Below are positions 32,559 to 33,049 of a stretch of 33,049 bases of DNA, in pieces. Under the pieces are notes generated by a model. The model was not told where the DNA came from, searched no databases, and worked only from the letters and a program-made list of their open reading frames with translations. Each line of letters opens with the position of its first letter. Position 1 is the first letter of the stretch. The stretch is taken from positions 1 to 33,049 of the forward strand of contig DJVH01000120.1 in the NCBI GenBank assembly GCA_002440825.1. Direction: 5' to 3'. Source of the stretch: Bacteriovoracaceae bacterium UBA6261. GTDB taxonomy: Bacteria; Bdellovibrionota; Bacteriovoracia; Bacteriovoracales; Bacteriovoracaceae. Made by a program: the position numbers and the translations under genes.

Positions 32559-32584
32559 AAAAAACCTTTGGCAAAATTTGCGAC

Positions 32585-33049
32585 CTACTTACAGAGTTCT
32601 ACTTTTTCCCCTTCCAATTCTTTTTGCACGACCAGAAGAATCTTATAGGAAGCCGAAACAGAAAGAATCGACATAAAAAGTGCGACAATTAAATCCGGCC
32701 ATTTTGAAGAAAAGAAATACACTCCGCCAGAGGCTAAAATGACGGCCACGTTTCCGATGGCATCATTTCGCGAGCAAAGCCAGACTGATTGCATATTGCT
32801 GTCGCCATCTTTAAATTTAAAAAGAATGTAGGCTACAAAAGCATTAGTCGCTAAGGCCAGCGAACCCACCCATGTCATTGTAAAGGACTCAGGAAGTACG
32901 TCGCTTTGAAATCTGATAATCGCTGAGGCCAGAACCCATATTCCAAAACCAAACATGGAAAAAGCTTTGATCATGGACGCTTTCGTTTTTAGATGAACAG
33001 CTGAATTAAGAACGACCAGAGTGAGAAAATAATTGGCACTGTCCCCGAG
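32585..33049 (-). CDS. Cation diffusion facilitator-type transporter, 5' end cut by window edge
   Basis: The frame is open from the stop at 32585 to the right edge (155 codons), so the start lies outside; an internal Met at 32974 is not the start. Visible segments match the membrane part of small cation diffusion facilitators: LGDSANYFLTLVVLNSAVHLKTKASMIKAF at the truncated end, then QSVWLCSRNDAIGNVAVILASGGVYFFSSKWPDLIVALFMSILSVSASYKIL. The Asp residues in LGDSANY and SRNDAIGN are the likely metal ligands. Such proteins export Zn, Co, Cd or similar ions by proton antiport. No cytosolic C-terminal domain follows the last helix, as in the short subgroup. Confidence 0.82.
   Translation of the reverse strand, partial: LGDSANYFLTLVVLNSAVHLKTKASMIKAFSMFGFGIWVLASAIIRFQSDVLPESFTMTWVGSLALATNAFVAYILFKFKDGDSNMQSVWLCSRNDAIGNVAVILASGGVYFFSSKWPDLIVALFMSILSVSASYKILLVVQKELEGEKVELCK

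Noticed and set aside
1..33049. tRNA, rRNA, CRISPR arrays, prophage or origin of replication
   Set aside because: I found no cloverleaf with CCA end, no rRNA stretches, no regularly spaced identical repeats and no phage or replication genes.

Overview
The window looks like chromosome of a Gram-negative bacterium of about 40-45% GC (estimated by eye). It has lipoproteins with lipoboxes, an outer-membrane efflux channel, a RodZ-like protein and a MltD-like murein transglycosylase. Many exported proteins of unknown function and secreted metallopeptidases suggest a predatory bacterium of the Bdellovibrio/Bacteriovorax/Peredibacter group. That placement is an inference from gene content and composition; no rRNA or other phylogenetic marker is present.

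Layout. 1-3692: a response regulator cut by the left edge, divergent from a large membrane PAS-PAS-GAF histidine kinase. 3693-5220: a small lipoprotein, then a methyltransferase-rhodanese pair. 5260-7143: the cbb3-oxidase assembly factor CcoG with a rhodanese lipoprotein just upstream in the same direction. 7236-8606: an exported protein with the hallmarks of the oomycete GP42/Pep-13 transglutaminase family. 8744-10479: a degenerate HD-GYP protein translationally coupled to an FKBP isomerase. 10493-11619: an IS-like unit with a DDE-type transposase-like gene. 11623-12534: a metallo-beta-lactamase-fold hydrolase. 12632-13519: a periplasmic cupredoxin and a DUF305-type membrane protein. 13679-15441: two exported proteins of unknown function. 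15456-15718: a gene-free stretch with serial perfect hairpins ending in a terminator, a candidate structured RNA. 15804-16025: a small exported protein. 16055-21302: a cusCBA copper/silver efflux operon. 21401-26207: an exported peptidase cluster (M1-like aminopeptidase, HExxH protease, ChaN-like protein, beta-barrel candidate). 26263-27087: a membrane protein. 27090-29776: a four-helix membrane protein, a RodZ-like protein and a MltD-like transglycosylase, overlapping or nearly so. 29905-31021: a TSUP exporter with DUF1634. 31142-32056: a LysR regulator of NhaR type. 32061-33049: a DUF2231 membrane protein and a cation diffusion facilitator cut by the right edge.

How the parts fit. Copper is the main theme: CcoG supports copper insertion into cbb3 oxidase, and cupredoxin-DUF305 and CusCBA handle periplasmic copper. 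The last two operons lie about 8.7 kb apart on opposite strands but share the same promoter-like element, TGTCACA-N16-CGTATAC, which resembles an ECF sigma factor promoter and implies one copper/envelope-stress regulon. Sulfur handling (two rhodaneses, TSUP/DUF1634) and extracytoplasmic hydrolysis are secondary themes. The items most worth following up are the Pep-13-like transglutaminase, the shared ECF-like promoter, the hairpin-rich RNA candidate, the CusB lacking its hairpin domain, and the IS-like unit with foldable ends.
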